Positions 1 through 11,186 of a stretch of DNA of 64,000 nucleotides are shown here, piece after piece. The stretch is from Urechis unicinctus. Its lineage: Eukaryota > Annelida > Polychaeta > Xenopneusta > Urechidae. A program made the translations under genes and the position numbers. The notes below the pieces were generated by a model. The model had not been told where the DNA came from and made no database searches. It saw only the letters and a program-made list of their open reading frames with translations. The first letter of the stretch is position 1, and every line of letters starts with the position of its first letter. The stretch is taken from positions 40,038,295 to 40,102,294 of the forward strand of contig CM067348.1 in assembly GCA_034190875.2 (NCBI GenBank). Direction: 5' to 3'.

Positions 1-10
1 ATAATATTTG

Positions 11-35
11 TCCCCCCCCCCCCCCACCCCCACAC
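11..35. repeat. Poly-C tract
   Basis: A run of about 15 C residues followed by ACCCCCAC. The complementary strand is G-rich. Homopolymers of this kind are prone to length error in assemblies. Confidence 0.8.
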
Positions 36-264
36 TCGATCCGATAATCCGACGCTGTTGTTTTTAAATATCCAGAACACTGGGTTAGCGTCTCCTACTC
101 CGACCCCCAAGCTTCTAGTCTACTTGGTTAAATACAAGGAGAGGCCTGGGTCTGGGGATTATTAGAAAACTGCTTGTTATTGCCACTTGTATAACCCAAT
201 CAAAACGGTTGTGGTTTATTGAAGGTGTTGCCATCTTTTCCTCAGGCTTGAAGCTTATGATCGC

Positions 265-625
265 AATAAGCACTTCAATGGAGTAGAAGATATGGGACAG
301 GCATAAACACATCAAAAATCAGATTCGGACCAAAGCCATTGACCACGGTATCCGTAATGAGTCTGTGGCTCTGAGGAAATATGTAGAGTTGACTGGGACC
401 GAAGTCAAGCCATGTGGGATTGTAGTGTCCCAAACACACCCCTACCTCGCATGCTCACCAGATGGGGTTGTGTCTGATGACATTATTGTTGAAGTCAAGT
501 ACCAAGGACAAACCAGTCACTCCTGTCTCAGTGCCATACCTGGTCAGTGAGAACAACCAGCTCACTCTTAACAGCCAACATGACTACTATTAACAAATTC
601 AGGGCCAGTTGTATTGCATATAAGG
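265..625 (+). pseudogene. YqaJ-like exonuclease domain fragment, broken
   Basis: Translation from about 317 reads TKAIDHGIRNESVAL, then a GIVVSQTHPYLACSPDGVV block (365-480) and IIVEVKY. This is the YqaJ/lambda-exonuclease pattern of an N-terminal (R/N)E, then SPDG and the catalytic ExK. After the ExK-like EVK (about 490) the open frame ends at 548. The next recognisable block, NSQHDYY and IQGQLYC (about 572-625), is in another frame and carries a stop, so the copy has at least one frameshift and one nonsense mutation. In invertebrates this domain occurs in multicopy, often mobile-element-linked proteins; what a complete copy here would do is unknown. No start codon, promoter or flanking exons were recognised. 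Domain assignment is good; membership in a specific element is not established. Confidence 0.6.
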
Positions 626-1377
626 GCTACACACGCTGGTTTCAAGGAGAGCTACCTAGCAAAGAGACTATCTAACTAAGATTCTGATCGAGATTCCAGC
701 AAAGCTATAAAGCTAAACTTCAATAAATACCAAGAACCCTGTTTCTGGATTCGTGTTATTTCTCTGGCTAGTCCCCACTCCAGCAACCACAAGCAGCAAC
801 GAAAACTATAACAAGGAGCGCACATAAACAAGAAAATTAAGCATAAGAAGTGTTTTGGCAGAGTGTCCGACTAGATCGGTTTAAAACGATGTAAAACCTC
901 ATATTCCCTTCCATTTTCATTTCCCATGGCGTGCATTAGCACATGACACAAACCATTATGATCCTACAATCATAATCACGTACTGTTATTTTATTGTAAG
1001 GAGTCTTCATATGGTAAATCCTCATTAGACATCTCTATCATTATGAGTTTGAGTATGTCATCAATGTATCCCTAGCATAATGGTGTGCTGGTTGAACCGC
1101 GCTTAGGGGCTTGGATACGTCCGTGCTCACTATTATGTCCTTATGTTGGGCTCTGTGGATGGTTGGGATGCATCACACTGATACGGACAACGCACAGGAC
1201 AGTGGAAATGAGCCCCACCCCCCACACCCAAAAATCCAAAAACACCAGAAAACTTCTTTCGGGCTCTGATCTCATTGAGGTCACCAAGAAATGTCATTCT
1301 CGCAGCCCCCTTAAATCATAAAATCCAACTGTCTAATCAAAACTCCAAGTTAAAGGCTAAATTTGTCGTTCATTGCA
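626..1377. other. No recognised feature
   Basis: AT-rich sequence between the YqaJ fragment and the left LTR of the minus-strand Ty3 relic. A 78-codon open frame at 1085-1321 shows no domain and no splice context, so I do not call it. Confidence 0.6.
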
Positions 1378-1458
1378 TGTAGACGATGAGAACACAAATC
1401 ACTTTAACCAGTCTTGATTCATTCTGAGAAAGAGTGAAAGAGTCATCATGAATGCACG
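1378..1458 (-). repeat. 3' LTR of the minus-strand Ty3 relic, deleted form
   Basis: Aligns to 6217-6352, but lacks about 19 bp after TGTAGA and about 38 bp after the shared TTGATTCATTC block. The outer end on the minus strand reads CGTGCATTC here and TGTGTATTC in the other copy. Confidence 0.55.
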
Positions 1459-1583
1459 TTAAATCCCCCCTCTTATGGAAGGAGTATAAACAAAGTTTAT
1501 AAAGAGAGTCTCTGCACTGGCTTAACCCTACGACCAGATCTGGTCATGTACCCCTCCTGAGAAGGACCTTGTTCCATACTTGA

Positions 1584-2515
1584 CTAAGTTACATCACTCA
1601 ACCTCTCAGGCTCAATGGTGGACTCTGTTGGTATGACATCATCCGTGTGATTGGAAAACGGAAGAGTCTGATCATGTGGTTCTATCGGCTCTCTGTCAAC
1701 TGCTCGAGGGTTGGCTTTGGAAGGGCAGAGGAATTGACGATTCCTGATATGTCTCCTCCCACTGTGAGATGTGACTTCATACTTTCTGTGGTTCAGTTTA
1801 GCAGACACAAAAATCGGCTCCCATTCCCTCTTCCCAGATTGAATAGACTGCAACTTGACTGTATCTCCCGTACTCAGAGGTTTCAAGTCACATCTGTGTT
1901 CATCGAGCCGTTGTGCCACAGCTGATTTTCTCTGCTCTTTGATGTGCTTTTCCATAGTCGAATTTCTATGATTTAGGTGTCCGAGAGCAGAGGAGATGGG
2001 AGTGTTGGTTTTCCGACCCAGCAGCCTCAGCGCTGGGCTCTGTTCTAATCCCTCCGTTGGGGTGTTTCTTAAGTTCAGTAACCCTAAATATGGGTCCTCC
2101 TTGCCCACTTTGCATTTTTTCATCATTCGCTTCGCAGTCTTTACGGCTGCTTCTGATGCTCCGTTTGCCTTGCTGTTTCCAGGACTTGATCTTTCATGTG
2201 AGAAACCCCAGCGTTGAACAAAAGTCTGAAATTGTACTGGGGGCCTCCATCACTGATGAGTACATCAGTAGCTCCATGTCTGGCAAAATGCTGCTTGAGC
2301 TTTGCTATGACTGATTCTGATGAGGTCTCTGGTAAGAAGCTGCTGAAGTTATCAACCGTGATTAGGTAGTCACGGCCTTCAATGCTGAATAAGTCTGTAA
2401 CCACCTTCTCCCAAGGTCTGTCTGGGTATTGTTTCTGGGGCTTGTTTGTCACTGAAAGTGGCACAAATGTCACACGATTCAATGTAATGTCTTATTTCAC
2501 TAGGCATTCTAGGCC
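1584..2515 (-). pseudogene. Ty3/gypsy integrase, frameshifted
   Basis: Minus-strand reading from 2515 shows the end of the zinc-binding HHCC region (IRHYIESCDIC), then in another frame the core start PWEKVVTDLF (first catalytic Asp) and GRDYLITVDNFSSF. The second Asp lies in DVLISDGGPQY and the catalytic Glu lies in a third frame in ASEAAVKT (about 2140). DPYLGLLNLRNTPTEGL and RLLGRKT follow; these are conserved in integrases of this clade. The C-terminal region runs to the stop at 1584. At least two frameshifts separate the parts, and the usual DNG at the second Asp is DGG. The DNA-joining function is therefore lost. The fragment begins abruptly at about 2515, where the transposase gene starts. 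Confidence 0.75.
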
Positions 2516-4985
2516 AGCATTACATTATTGTTTAACTCATATTTACATATATTGAACAACAAATCCTGTGATATATACCAACCAAAAGTGATGGGAACTT
2601 TGACAGGTTTCACCACTGGATCCCCCTGTCTGGACTTTGGAAAGGACACTACCCATTGTGCCTGGCCTTGTTGAGTGACTGCCTGAGCTCTATTGGAGTT
2701 TTCATTAAAATGCAAAACTGCAAGGAGTAATCTGGAAGTAAAGCACCAACAGTAGCAGATATAGCCTGGTGGTCTGGCATGCCTATGTGAGCTCACAATA
2801 CACCAGCATGTCATAACTTTATAAGCACCAACATAAACCCATGTTTTACATCAGGTATTTGCAATATATACCACAATACAGTCACATCAAAGCTCAATTA
2901 AATTACCTTGCTTCCATAGTGGCAAAGAGAAAGTGTACACTCTTGGGCGCGAAGAAGATCACCACCTTGTGGAAAGATTCTAAGCTGGAAGTCTGCTCAG
3001 ACGGAGACAATCTGCCAATGTCTTTCAGAAGGTGTTTGCTGTTCACAATAAGCTCCATTTCCTCGTGTGGCTTTGATCCTTAATAAATGAACATAACATA
3101 CAATCTACTGTGTTATATATGGCCATGCGTAAGGATGAGTGCCCTTACAAACTCTGCCACAACATTACCCCAGCTTTGTTTGCACACTGCATAAAAAAGC
3201 CAATGAATAACCTTCTCATGAATATTATTTTTTGCTGGCTTTAAATCAGGAATAAACGTAAACAAGCAATGGTGATTTATATTGGCGTTCGATTGCTTTT
3301 GCCCTACTCACCCTTCTTCACCCAGTTCCTATCTTCCAATTGCTCATGGTCACATTCTGGGTAATCAGCTCCATGTCCACTGTGTTCATTGACAACATGT
3401 CTCGTCACTGACAGCCACTTTGCTCGAACCACAGCCTCGTCCCCATTGCTTGAAGCTGCACACCAATAGACGTAGTTGGAAATACTCCTTGACCATTCAC
3501 TTAAAATTTGACAGTCTTTCCGTTTTCCTTTGGCAAGCAACTTCTTCTTGACACCTGCCAGACAGTTACAACCTTACTATTACTTAAATAGTACCTTAAC
3601 TTGTAGCAAGCATACATGTGGGTGCCTGTAATATGTACACATGTCAATTACCTATTTGGGTGGTCTTAAAGTATGAATATTCTATTATCTTTTACATTGA
3701 GTTATTTTCATTATATTTACTGCAATGCTACAATCAATAGAAAACTAACCTATGGCAACATGCCATACATCAAACCAATGCTGAATTTCAGGCTGCTCCT
3801 CCCTCAGGTACTTCTTGACACCTAAATGCCTGTCGGTGGTGATGGAACATATATCCAATCCTTTATCCGCCGGAGATTTCATGGCAAGTTTGAGTCCTGC
3901 CAACTCCATTGCATTTGAGTTTTTCACCTGATTGCTCTGGAAAATTGACATGCCATTGGCAGCTCAGTGACCACATTAAGTTATCATTTATAGCGTGACA
4001 AATGAATTCATAATAACACAAGTTGAGACATATAACCACATAAATAGAAAAAAAGCAAGACTTTCACAACTCCAAGTGTATCTAATAAAATTTTAAAAGT
4101 TTCATCTCTAAAACCTTAAATGATTTCAGGTAACTGCCATACTTAGCAGTGTGACCAGGGGAACAACATCTGGCATCCCCTCTCAGGGAGCCTGTTGTTG
4201 CTGCCATACCCTCCTTGTAGCAGGCACCAAGTAATTCCTCTGCATGATGTTGAAGGTATTGACTGATATGGATGGGATATTAAGATGTTTGAACATATTT
4301 ACAGTTCTCATTGCACTACTGTCACTAGCGAAAATCCCTGAAGCCATCATCAGATTGCCAGTAGGCATAGCCCCAAGGAATGGTTGACTTTCCCACAACC
4401 TTTTGTGTCCATTGACACAAACCTGCTCAAGAGCTACAAAGCTTCCACAAACTCTCTTCATAGCCACTCTGCATTGGGCTAGGCACAGGAAACATGAAGC
4501 CAGAGGTGTTTTAATGCAGCTTTCGTAGACAATGAACTTCTTTTGCCTTCGACCAGGGCCATCCTCTAGCTCAATGTCACTATAAAACCAAAGTTGTAGG
4601 TGTTTTATTAGGCTTATGAGAGAGCACGGATTTTTATAAGTATGCAATACAATTCCATTGTTTACAGGGGTATTTTCAAAGTAAACTATCACTTACATTT
4701 CCTGGTGCACTGCATGTTCATCCATATCATCCTCATCACTTTCCATCTCGACATCATCGTTAAAATCATAGTCTGGGTCCGTGCACATGTCTTCTTCTTC
4801 GTCTGCTTCAAGTTCCTTGCTATCACCGGATTCATCTGGGGGGTTGTACTGGGTGCCTCTGCTGACTGTTGATGGCTGAATACTGCACTGTGTCTCTACA
4901 CAATGCTGTAGACCTGGGGAAACTTGAGTGCCTCTCGAGTATGTCCTTGTACCGGGAAACACGGGTATGCACTGCTGACCCACTT
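2509..4985 (-). pseudogene. Multi-exon DDE-type transposase-like gene, copy 1 (Kolobok-like, tentative)
   Basis: Six exon-like blocks on the minus strand have matching splice signals and phases. (a) 4985-4697, acidic, with DPDYDFNDDVEMESDED, donor GTAAG. (b) 4579 to about 4110, KKFIVYESCI, CGSFVALEQVC, SQPFLGAMPTGNLM. (c) 3936-3750, SNQVKNSNAMELAGLK, ITTDRHLGVKKYLR, FDVWHVA. (d) 3554-3312, WCAASSNGDE, VRAKWLSVTRHVVNEH. (e) 3078-2907, LSPSEQTSSLESFHKVV. (f) 2731-2509, LLLAVLHFNENSNRAQ. This order and these motifs are those of a multicopy metazoan transposase-like family. Asp in TTDRH is a candidate catalytic residue. Exon b has a frameshift after QQQAP; the GDARCCSPG block follows in another frame. 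Everything else splices in phase. No terminal inverted repeats or TTAA duplications were found, so superfamily assignment is tentative. It sits inside the Ty3 relic. Confidence 0.65.
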
Positions 4986-5857
4986 CTCATCAGAAGAAGG
5001 TACAATATGAACTTGATGTGCTAACTGATGCTTCTGTGTGTGTTTTGTGGTACACTTTGCAGCAAAATGATTTCGCTTATGACACAGATAACAAGTTTTG
5101 CACCACGCAGGACACTTCCATTTACTCATGGGATGTGTGAAACCACAAAACAGACATTCACTTGTAGACGCCACGTTGCTTGCCTCTGGCTATGTTCTTG
5201 CTGATCTGGGTTAATCTCTTGCTGATCAGTGTTGATCTCTTGCTGATCTGGGTTGATCCCTCGCTTTTCTAGTGACAGCGTTCATTGTTTCAGGATGTAG
5301 ATCACGATACTGCACGTTAGCCGTTTCAGACGCTTTGTATATGGCTATGCATTTTCAAATGATAGTTTTTCTTCTCGCAGGAGCAGCTGTTGAGTAGCAG
5401 GATCCTTGATCCCAACAATGATTCGATCTCGTAGAGTGGAGTTCACACAGTTTTGACAATAGTTACAAATCTTTACCATAGAACGAATGACAGCCAGATG
5501 CTGATCTCCTTTGTTGAACATGAAACGCGCGTATGTTTCATTCACATCTCCCACAGCAAAACTGTCAAGTTTTGCTATTATTTCGTCCATTGTTCTTTCA
5601 TTTACAGGAGTGTCAAAAGTGAAACCATTGAAGATTTTTAACGACTGATCCCTCAATGTATGAAGGAATAGAGCAACTTTATACTCTCTCGTGTGTGCAT
5701 CCAAGTTTGTGATGATAAAGTAATTTTCCCACTTTTGTTTGAACGTTTTCCAAGCTTAAGCAACGACCCCATCGAGAACTAGTGACTGAGGCGGTTTTAT
5801 GCCATGTATTGGAGCTACAGTTTGTGCTGCTGGACGATGAGGATCTTCATCCCCCAT
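4986..5857 (-). pseudogene. Ty3/gypsy gag, broken
   Basis: From ATG at 5857 (minus strand) the reading is MGDEDPHRPAAQTV, with a premature stop directly before AWKTFKQKWENYF. The frame continues through HTREYKVALFLHTL, the conserved capsid segment, to about 5345. A second open segment (5174-4986) carries a cysteine-rich nucleocapsid: CGFTHPMSKWKCPAW followed by CYLCHKRNHFAAKC, the CCHC zinc knuckle. A gap and a frame change separate the two parts around 5200-5345; this stretch contains three short imperfect repeats of TTGCTGATCTGGGTTGATC. After SSDEKW the gag reading runs directly into the transposase gene. RNA packaging would be the role of an intact copy. Confidence 0.7.
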
Positions 5858-6216
5858 CATAGAGTCATAAATACACAAATCAAATCAGCGACGAAAGTGT
5901 TCACTAGATGGCCCCTTTGTCACTCCATAGATCGAGTAGATGTAAAATGTAACTTGTCGCTTCAAACAAATTGTGAAGATATTCTTGCTAATAACGACCA
6001 ACAAACACAGTTCTTCGGTGAAAATTGTCGATAAGAGTTTTCAACATAATTACAGTTGACTTTAATAACATTCAGGGATAGGGCAAGATATGGGCGATAA
6101 TACATGTCCGAGGCAAAGTTTCTCTTTTCCAGGGATGAATTAAACGAAATCAGAGTCAAATAACACCGTTCTAACATCAAATTTGGGTTAGTTAACACCG
6201 CTGCCACCACGTAACG

Positions 6217-6352
6217 TGTAGATTCGACCAACAAACAATGGATGAGAACACAAATCACTTTAACCAGTCTTGATTCATTCCGAGATATCAACACAAGTAG
6301 AACGTGAACCACTCCAACTAAGGAACGCCAAAAGAGTCATCATGAATACACA
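6217..6352 (-). repeat. 5' LTR of the minus-strand Ty3 relic
   Basis: About 136 bp; minus-strand ends are TGTGTATTC and AATCTACA. It is followed on the minus strand by CGTTACG and TGGTGGCAGCGG, a plausible primer-binding region. Limits were inferred by comparison with the left copy at 1378-1458. Confidence 0.5.
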
Positions 6353-6825
6353 GTAACAGTAGCTTAGTCTGTGACATTTTGTGTTAATTGCACGTTCCCG
6401 AAATATTAACACATGACAGTTAACCTATATGGTACAACTTATTCGCAATGAAGTTGGTAATTTATCTATTCAATGTAAATAGCAGTTGCCTAACCATCGA
6501 ATGTCACTTAATTGAAGCTGCAACCGTTTGCTTCATATATTGGTCAAATCACGTTGTCTACTGCCGAAATATTTCGATATGTCATCTTACCGAATGTCTA
6601 GAGCACTCAATCAAATGGATTTAAATATAAATCATTAACCATTATATAGAATATTAACATCTGTCTGTTATGACGGTATTTTCAAAATTGCCATATCAAG
6701 GCCCTTATTCCACATGTAAATTATTCAACAACATTTATAATCCCTTTGATCTAGAGCAATCCCCCACAATTAATTCAAATTGACACTTATACCGGGTGTC
6801 TACTATCTAATTACAATGGACATGG

Positions 6826-6935
6826 TTGGAATTGTCTCAGCTTGCTAATCTCAAGATGTCGTTGGGTTCCACCTGGTGTCCCCCACGAACCCATCACTCA
6901 CTTACACTCCAATTAAGTGACCAGTTGCAGGACTA
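6826..6935 (+). repeat. Diverged LTR fragment related to the 8-kb element
   Basis: Shares CAGCTTGCTAATCT, TCCACCTGG, CCATCACTCACTTACACTCCAA and GTGACCAGT in the same order as 8015-8110, with substitutions and small indels. It looks like an old solo-LTR remnant of the same family. Confidence 0.5.
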
Positions 6936-6979
6936 GAGTAGCTGTCACCCCGATGAATATTGACGTTTGAATACTCACA

Positions 6980-7370
6980 GCTGTCAACCCACTGATTGTC
7001 ATGATAGCTCAACCCATTTAGTACCTACACTATATATAAATTGAAATAAGTCAACCTATAATAATACTTGGAGATGTCAACCAACTGAACTTCCGAAAAA
7101 TAATGTAAGGTCAGCCCATTGAATATCACTGCTTAACCAAGTTCTTTTAACCACCAGTCAACCCATTTCTACCTCAAGATGCATACCTTAAGTGATCAAC
7201 CTTGAGACCTCAACATGTTGTCCACCCGAGTGTCATAAATCTTCAAGCAACCAAATACATGCAATATACCGACAGATTCTTACGCATTGTCAACCCATGT
7301 TTACAAATAGTCAATCAACTCAATGCGTTATGTTGTCAACCCATTGGGAAACCATGATTAGTCAATCCTT
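6980..7370 (+). repeat. Irregular cluster of GTCAACCCAT-like words
   Basis: Words close to GTCAACCCAT recur near 6983, 7009, 7050, 7076, 7110, 7157, 7196, 7290, 7310, 7335 and 7360. Spacing varies from about 20 to 90 bp, so this is not a clean tandem repeat. It may be a very degenerate minisatellite. Confidence 0.35.
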
Positions 7371-8003
7371 TTAATCTTTGCATTGGTTACTATGAGTTTC
7401 AGTGAACAACTACAACAAGTCATTGATAATTACGCTATCATTTTGTGACACTCTTATTGTAAGTCAAACAGTAAAAGCTTGCTGCGCAATACTATTACCA
7501 ATTCGTCCTAATCTGTGGTACACATCTTCATGTGCGACTGGTTTCTGCTGTGACCAAGTTCCAATCCAAAAATAAATTTAGGTTGACATTTAATTGAACC
7601 TACTTGTACTGACTTTCTAGTTTAGAAGAAGAAGATGCTCATGTCTTGGTGATGTAAGAGTAATGTATTACAGTGGTATATTTAAAAAAGTGAATCCTCT
7701 AAGGTGCTGTACCTGGTACCAAGGTGTTATATTCAGGTTTTACTAATGGTGAACATGATGGTTTGAAATAGAATGTAACAATAAAGGATGATTATGGTGA
7801 TGCTGACAATTGTAATTAACTGAGAAATGTGGTTCATTAAACATGTTCTTTTTTTATTCCTGAAATAAAGTCACTCATGCAATGGTTCATGGAGCATGCC
7901 AGCGAGCTGTAGCTAAGGTAGAAAGGTGGACACTCACTCGGCAATCACATTTATCATCCCAAAACGAAAGAGAGTTTTATGTCTTATTTTTCAGTGGTAT
8001 AAT

Positions 8004-8325
8004 TGTGGGGCAAGTCCAGCTTGCTAATCTCCAGATGCTGCCCATGATCCACCTGGCGTTCCCAACCCCGAACCAATCACTCACTTACACTCCAACCAGG
8101 TGACCAGTCGTGACCAATGACGATAGTCCATGCGTCTGGTTGGGGGGAGTGGTTGAGTTCCAGGGTGGGGATAAAAGGAAGGACATTGGGGGCATGGAGA
8201 AGAGCTTGCCAGGAGAGACAAAGACTGTACGAGAGGCAATAAACTATAATTATCCAGATTATACAAGTCTTCGAGTTTTGTACCACGACCAACTTCTAAG
8301 AAACTACAAAATCACTCTTAGAACA
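8004..8325 (+). repeat. 5' LTR of the 8-kb element
   Basis: Contains a TATA-like GGGATAAAAGG (8168-8178) and a polyadenylation signal AATAAA (8238-8243). It ends CTTAGAACA, as does the 3' fragment at 11259. The start at TGTGGGG is a guess; only the 3' end is anchored by comparison. Confidence 0.55.
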
Positions 8326-8432
8326 ACTGGTGGAGAATCCGGGTACTTGTAGTAAACTGCTACAGGTACGGGTAACGACTTCGGTACCAACGTTTGGAAG
8401 ATGCTAACTCCCCCACTTAGCATTATCGTCGA

Positions 8433-9905
8433 ATGAGGACCAGGTCGGGTCGAGAATTTAACCCAAGACACGACACGCCTTCTAACTGGCAGAAAACACC
8501 GCTGAGTGGCGTTGATGACATCCCAGCGACACGCAGCGACGACGAGACATACTGTGACGCGGAGCTTACTGGCGAGATAGCTGCCACACGAGAGGACGTG
8601 GCCATCATTAGACGTAACGTAAATACTAAAACAATTACTGACAATATTAAGATGGCGGACGTGCGGCCCTCAACCTCTGCGGAGACAGAAGATAGCCATC
8701 GATATGATGAAGAGGGAGAAGAGGAAACATTACGCACGACTTCTGTAGAGCTTGATATCCCAGAAGCTTTACAGGCGATCAATAGCCACCAGTTAGAGAC
8801 TCAATGCACTTTGAGTCAAATTTCAGGAAAACACAGGGAAATTCCGACATTGCCGGCGCATATTAAATTCGAGGGTAATATGCGGGAGTCGGTTACCAAA
8901 TTCCTCAAACAACTTGAAGTCCAGCAAGCCACAAGACGACTCTCTTATAGCATGTTAGTGGCTATCGCACCCAATGTCCTTCTGTGAAATGCCCTAGAAT
9001 GGTATCTGGACCAGGAGGCAGGAATTACACAAGACTGGGATATGTTGAAGGCAGCGTTGTTGGAGAAGTTCGGGCCGAACGTACAAAGAGACGCACATGC
9101 GGAAGAGCTCGAAGAGAGGAGACAGGACGCGCACGAAAGCGTTGCCAGATACGCAAGAGATGTGCGACAGCTTAGTGAGTTGTGCCAGATCAGGGATCAA
9201 GAGCGGATGAGCGCCTTCGTCCGGGGGCTGAGGCGAAGGTTAAAGATGCTGATTCGGAAGCAAGCCCCCAGGACATTCGATGATGCTGTGTCCGTGGCCA
9301 TTCGAGTTGAGAATTTTTCCGATGAATCTGAGTACGCAACGGTGGCTCATGACGTCCGGTTTATACGACAGCAGCTTTAAGAGCTCACAAAGGGACAGGC
9401 GAATTCAGCGGATGCGGCCTCATATAGGCCGATGGCATCTCGGGCATGTTCGGTAGAGGCTAACGCTATGCCAGCGGCCTCATCATCGGCCGATTGTATG
9501 CAGCAAATACTACGCCGATTGGATGCCCTTGAAGTGGGAGCACCACGAGGATACTCACTCAATAACGGCGGGTATCAACACAAACGTGGTGCCCATGGCA
9601 ATCAGCCTAACAACGAGAGGTACCCATACCATAGTACTGGATACGATGATACAGACAGCTACCGACGCGATGAGGGACGTCCAAACAACAGAGGAGGACG
9701 CCGCGGTAGTGGTGTCCAGTGTGTGGCGAAGGATTGTCGCAAATCACGCTTCTGTACATATTGTGAGTTGGGTGGACATTATGTTGTGGACTGCCGATAC
9801 TCCAAGGCCGGGACTTCTCCCCCTACCTGTGCTCGCTGTGGGAAACGGGGACATGAAACCAACCGATGTAAGCAGGCCGCACCAACACCAGCGTTAAACG
9901 ACTAA
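8433..9905 (+). pseudogene. Ty3-like gag with two in-frame stops
   Basis: One reading frame from MRTRSGREFNPRHD to a stop at 9903-9905, broken by TGA at 8985 and TAA at 9378. The capsid region contains EKFGPNVQRDAHAEELEER and a segment on limited-proteolysis-like repeats of Arg and Glu (9042-9380), matching the retrotransposon gag fold by pattern. The C-terminal part is Gly/Asn/Arg-rich and carries two zinc knuckles, CTYCELGGHYVVDC (about 9754) and CARCGKRGHETNRC (about 9831). An intact product would assemble capsids and bind RNA. The next frame (protease) is shifted relative to gag and overlaps its end, so a programmed frameshift is possible but not shown. Confidence 0.75.
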
Positions 9906-11186
9906 AGCCTGCTGACCATCGTCAGGACAGTGGGCTGCCAAAAGCAACTGACGACGACCTGGATCGACATGAACATTCTCAACGAAGCGACAATGTCAAG
10001 GGTGAATACGAGGCACATTCGCTAGATCATAATTTTTTGAATGTCACAATCGCGGGCAACAATTATTGTGCAAAGATTGACACCGGAGCGGATTTTAACT
10101 TTATATCACAGAAAATTGTTCAAGCGCTCCCCATTCATCTTAGGAATGAATTCAAAAGCGATCCCCAATTGTGTATATGTGCGAATCGGACAACGACTGC
10201 TACCCTTGGCACTATTTCGCTCCCTGTCAGTACTAAAACACAGCGGTTTAATGTCACATTTACAGTATTGTCCGATCCTTCTAGTGATGTTTTTGGGGCT
10301 TGGCTTTCCTTGAGTTGCACATTGCTCTAATGGATTTCTCCTCAAAACAAATCAAATTGACTCTGAATAACCTTGTGCTTTTCAATCAGAAATTCTTAAT
10401 CCAACTCTTCGGTGAAGTTCTATATGCCGGAATTCTTCAATCAATATCTCTCACTAATACTCAAGGCTTATGTACTTTGTTCCCGTGCGTTAACAATAAG
10501 GGAATATTGGTAGCTAACACAGCAGTTACGGTGCATGATGGGATAATTCCAGTGCGACTTTTTAATGGGACTAATCAATCATTGAAGATTAAGAAAGGGG
10601 AACGGATTGCCACTTTCCAACCATTGGGTGCCAATGAGGAAGTGTATGGATATGATTTCAATTACACACCTAACAACAAAAGTGCCTCAAAAATTGCCCC
10701 TGATTCAGTACTAACGATCAACGAGTGTCCGGAAATCGATTGGACTAAGTCTCAAGTGTGTAACGAAAAACAAGTGCAGTTGAGATGACTTGTCAATCAG
10801 AACCCATATTGCTTTGTGAATCCCAAGACCAAACAACTGGGACTGACGGACATGATTTCCTGCAAAATAGATACCTACACTGATTCTGCCCCCGTCCATA
10901 AATATCCCTATAGAATGGCGCCTAGTCAAAGGGATGAGATGGAAAAAATTGTCAGACAGATAAAGCAGCAACTCATTTAGGAAGGGCACGACGGACCTTG
11001 GGCTAGTCCTGCTCTACTAGTTAAGAAGGCCTCTGGTGGGTTTAGATTAGTAGTGGATTACCGGGCCCTGAATGCCGCCACAATTCCTCGAGTGCTTAAA
11101 GAGCCGCGTCTAGATGATGTTTTGGATTCAGTGGGTGAGACAAGGCCCCAGTTTTTTACGGTGCTCGATTGTACTCAGGGGTTTCT
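9906..11186 (+). pseudogene. Ty3-like protease and partial reverse transcriptase
   Basis: The protease active site is CAKIDTGADFNFIS (10068-10110). A frame change at about 10290 is needed to continue into FLELHIALMDF and the linker to RT. The RT N-terminal region follows: APSQRDEMEKIVRQI, a stop at 10978, WASPALLVKKASGGFRLVVD and YRALNA. It ends at FTVLDCTQGF, just after the first catalytic Asp (LD of motif A). The polymerase palm (YxDD), RNase H and integrase are absent because of the deletion at 11187. Confidence 0.7.

Larger units (their letters stand above)
1378..6352 (-). mobile_element. Decayed Ty3/gypsy LTR retrotransposon (minus), interrupted
   Basis: Short direct repeats near 1378-1458 and 6217-6352 share a block beginning GATGAGAACACAAATCAC and another GAGTCATCATGAAT, and act as LTRs. 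On the minus strand the order is 5' LTR, a TGGTGGCAGCGG stretch typical of primer-binding regions (6199-6210), gag with zinc knuckles (5857-4986), a foreign transposase gene (4985-2509), integrase (2515-1584), a purine tract AAGAGGGGGGAT (about 1465-1478) and the 3' LTR. Protease, reverse transcriptase and RNase H, which belong between gag and integrase, are missing. No target duplication could be matched at the ends. The element is inactive: internal stops, frameshifts, deletions in the left LTR and loss of pol. The LTR limits are approximate. Confidence 0.65.
6353..8003. other. Non-coding, with an LTR relic and a scattered GTCAACCC motif
   Basis: No gene seen. It contains the diverged LTR fragment at 6826-6935 and a cluster of GTCAACCCAT-like words between about 6980 and 7370, listed separately. 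The rest is AT-rich and unremarkable. Confidence 0.5.
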
